Positions 6,364 through 6,484 of a DNA stretch of 6,484 nt are shown here, one piece after another. The DNA lies in assembly GCA_018384055.1 (NCBI GenBank), contig JAHAZL010000041.1, forward strand, positions 1 to 6,484. Direction: 5' to 3'. Source of the stretch: Treponema sp. GTDB lineage: Bacteria > Spirochaetota > Spirochaetia > Treponematales > Treponemataceae. Within the stretch, counting starts at the first letter, position 1, and every line of letters starts with the position of its first letter. The notes under the pieces are model-generated. The model was not told the origin of the DNA and searched no databases. It was given only the letters and a program-made list of their open reading frames with translations. The position numbers were made by a program, and so were the translations under genes.

Positions 6364-6484
6364 ATGTATGAACAAATTTACAACTTAACCAGCATGTTTT
6401 TCAAGAGCCTTAAAGGAAATTTGATGTATGAATCTCTTATTTCAAAGTTCAAAGGAAAACGAGGTCCTAAAAGACAATTAAGTT
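6364..6484 (+). CDS. partial unidentified gene, cut by the window end; possibly a transposase N-terminus
   Basis: An open frame of 40 codons runs to the window edge without a stop. The predicted peptide begins MYEQIYNLTSMFFKSLKG and ends with a basic stretch, KFKGKRGPKRQLS. Two starts are possible. ATG at 6364 has only a weak AAGAG at 6351-6355. The in-frame ATG at 6424 has AAGGA at 6413-6417, spaced 6 nt, which is better, but the frame is also open and protein-like upstream of it. Both begin with the same nine bases, ATGTATGAA. The RGPKRQLS-like run recalls the basic linker near the N-terminus of some transposases, but that is only a resemblance, and too little sequence is present to name a family. 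Confidence 0.45.
   Translation, partial: MYEQIYNLTSMFFKSLKGNLMYESLISKFKGKRGPKRQLS

Overview
This 6.5-kb window looks like chromosomal DNA from a low-to-moderate-GC diderm bacterium. The gene content and protein style suggest a spirochaete of the Treponema type, but this is inferred from family resemblance; no rRNA or other phylogenetic marker is present. It holds six complete protein genes and one partial gene at the right edge. I see no tRNA, rRNA, CRISPR array or complete mobile element, and no gene-free stretch longer than about 165 bases.

Layout. Positions 57-1307 (minus) encode an exported MltD-like lytic transglycosylase: an SLT catalytic domain followed by a degenerate and a canonical LysM repeat. 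A 163-bp divergent intergenic region follows. It carries a plausible sigma70 promoter facing right, toward a small gene (1471-1920, plus) for a 149-residue GAF-like protein that ends where a GGDEF domain might be expected. A hairpin terminator at 1926-1958 separates this gene from a convergent four-gene operon on the minus strand (6229 down to 1963).

The operon, in transcription order, encodes an ABC ATPase (GldA/CcmA-like), a six-helix ABC-2 permease (GldF-like), a large GldG-like periplasmic auxiliary protein anchored at both ends, and a short DUF4340 protein with one membrane anchor. The junctions are a 1-nt overlap, a 6-nt gap and a 2-nt gap. Each downstream ribosome binding site lies inside the end of the preceding gene, so the four are almost certainly co-transcribed and translationally coupled. 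In Bacteroidetes the related Gld proteins are linked to gliding. In other phyla such operons are widespread and their substrate is unknown. Here they most likely form an inner-membrane ABC complex with large extracytoplasmic domains.

Upstream of the operon, 6230-6363 is a divergent AT-rich intergenic region with several short palindromes. A reading frame on the plus strand (from 6364 or 6424) runs off the right edge. It could be the start of a transposase or of an unknown basic protein.

Nothing seen is clearly a new defence or mobile system. The points most worth a second look are the GAF-like protein without an output domain, the small DUF4340 subunit, the unknown substrate of the Gld-like transporter, and the structured region and truncated gene at the right edge.
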